DNA of 64,000 nucleotides from JADJTT01 sp049306275 (lineage in GTDB: Bacteria > Bacteroidota > Bacteroidia > Chitinophagales > Saprospiraceae): assembly GCA_049306275.1 (NCBI GenBank), contig JBAQQB010000197.1:1-64000 (forward strand), written 5' to 3'. Position numbers and translations under genes: made by a program. The notes under the pieces are model-generated. The model worked only from the letters and a program-made list of their open reading frames with translations. It was not told where the DNA came from and did no database searches. Position 1 is the stretch's first letter, and each line of letters begins with the position of its first letter. Below are positions 63,666 to 64,000 of this stretch, in pieces.

Positions 63666-64000
63666 ATGAGGATACTGATCACGGGCGCCGCCGGATTCAT
63701 CGGATATCATTTTGCGGAAAAACTCCTCCGGCAAACCGGCTGGGATGTGGTGGGGATCGACAACCTCAACGATTACTACGATCCTGCGCTGAAAGCCGCC
63801 CGCCTGCGCAATCTGGGCATTTCCGATCCGCATCACCGGCAGCTCAGCACGGTGCATCCCCGCTTTCGCTTTTTTCACATGGATGTGGAAAAGGGAGAGG
63901 AAATCGACCAGTTGTTCGCGGAATTCCGTTTCGACGTTTGCGTACATCTCGCCGCCCAGGCCGGGGTACGCTACAGCCTCGACCATCCGAAGCCCTATGT
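63666..64000 (+). CDS. NAD-dependent sugar epimerase (5' part, cut by the window end)
   Basis: Open frame from ATG 63666 to the end of the window (111 codons). MRILITGAAGFIGYHFAEKL is the NAD-binding start of the extended SDR family, followed by GIDNLNDYYDPALKAARL and HLAAQAGVRYSLDHP, a segment typical of UDP-glucuronate 4-epimerase (CapI/LpsL type). The catalytic YxxxK is beyond the end. It would supply the polysaccharide with galacturonate-type sugar; the substrate is an inference. Confidence 0.85.
   Translation, partial: MRILITGAAGFIGYHFAEKLLRQTGWDVVGIDNLNDYYDPALKAARLRNLGISDPHHRQLSTVHPRFRFFHMDVEKGEEIDQLFAEFRFDVCVHLAAQAGVRYSLDHPKPY

Overview
The window is a 64 kb piece of a Bacteroidota chromosome, perhaps from the Saprospiraceae or relatives (the family is an inference). 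The evidence is a T9SS sortase (PorU type), a T9SS C-terminal sorting domain on a secreted amidase, an UpxY/NusG antiterminator at the head of a polysaccharide locus, DUF4175 and RemB/Wzi-like proteins, and several promoter-like elements of the Bacteroidota type (TTTG, about 20 nt, TAnnTTTG). Translation starts mostly have A-rich leaders rather than strong Shine-Dalgarno sites. There are no rRNA or tRNA genes, no CRISPR array and no insertion sequence that I can see. Gene content is dense and mostly core.

Layout. 0-6.7 kb: two tandem ArsR-type regulators, tsaB, prfA, then a cell-wall hydrolase group (PGRP amidase with T9SS tail, SH3-NlpC/P60 lipoprotein, glucosaminidase, SH3 protein). 6.8-16 kb: dprA, alkaline phosphatase, an ArnT-like glycosyltransferase, lipA, an outer-membrane hypothetical, a polysaccharide-deacetylase-like protein, upp and a sodium:solute symporter. 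16.3-25.3 kb: a double Usp protein, an XRE regulator, an ECF sigma factor with a strong terminator, then a compact three-gene type I secretion system (ABC protein, HlyD adaptor, TolC channel) followed by a subtilase-SPOR protein that has no signal peptide. 25.3-39 kb: a mostly minus-strand block with rhomboid protease, pfkA, tdk (plus strand), an AlkA-like glycosylase, a rhodanese lipoprotein, mvaD, thrB, ybeY, an anti-sigma-type kinase, a giant DUF4175 coiled-coil protein and an M1 aminopeptidase. 39-46.5 kb: ComEA-like/comEC, an alpha/beta hydrolase, ctaA, an SRAP protein and lpxK. 46.5-53.4 kb: a 1684-residue PorU-like sortase and a RemB/Wzi-like barrel. 53.4-64 kb: metH and lhgO, then a polysaccharide locus with wbpD-like and wbpA-like nucleotide-sugar genes, UpxY, cysC-cysD-cysN and a truncated sugar epimerase running off the end.

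Three things stand out. First, the type I secretion ATPase has substitutions in almost every catalytic nucleotide-binding motif except Walker A, and its operon neighbour is a leaderless subtilase fused to a SPOR domain; together they look like a dedicated secretion/protease module that I cannot match to a described system. Second, two perfect 16-bp palindromes TGTTCCACGTGGAACA lie 40 bp apart at 30.85-30.90 kb and match the ParB centromere site parS. Third, the AT-rich gap at 42.83-43.10 kb holds a cluster of DnaA-box matches. Together the last two suggest that the chromosomal origin is in or near this window.

Functionally, the window supplies envelope biogenesis (lpxK, wall hydrolases, T9SS sortase, polysaccharide precursors), DNA uptake (dprA, comEA-like, comEC) and sulfate activation (cysC/D/N) placed inside a polysaccharide operon, which hints at a sulfated glycan.
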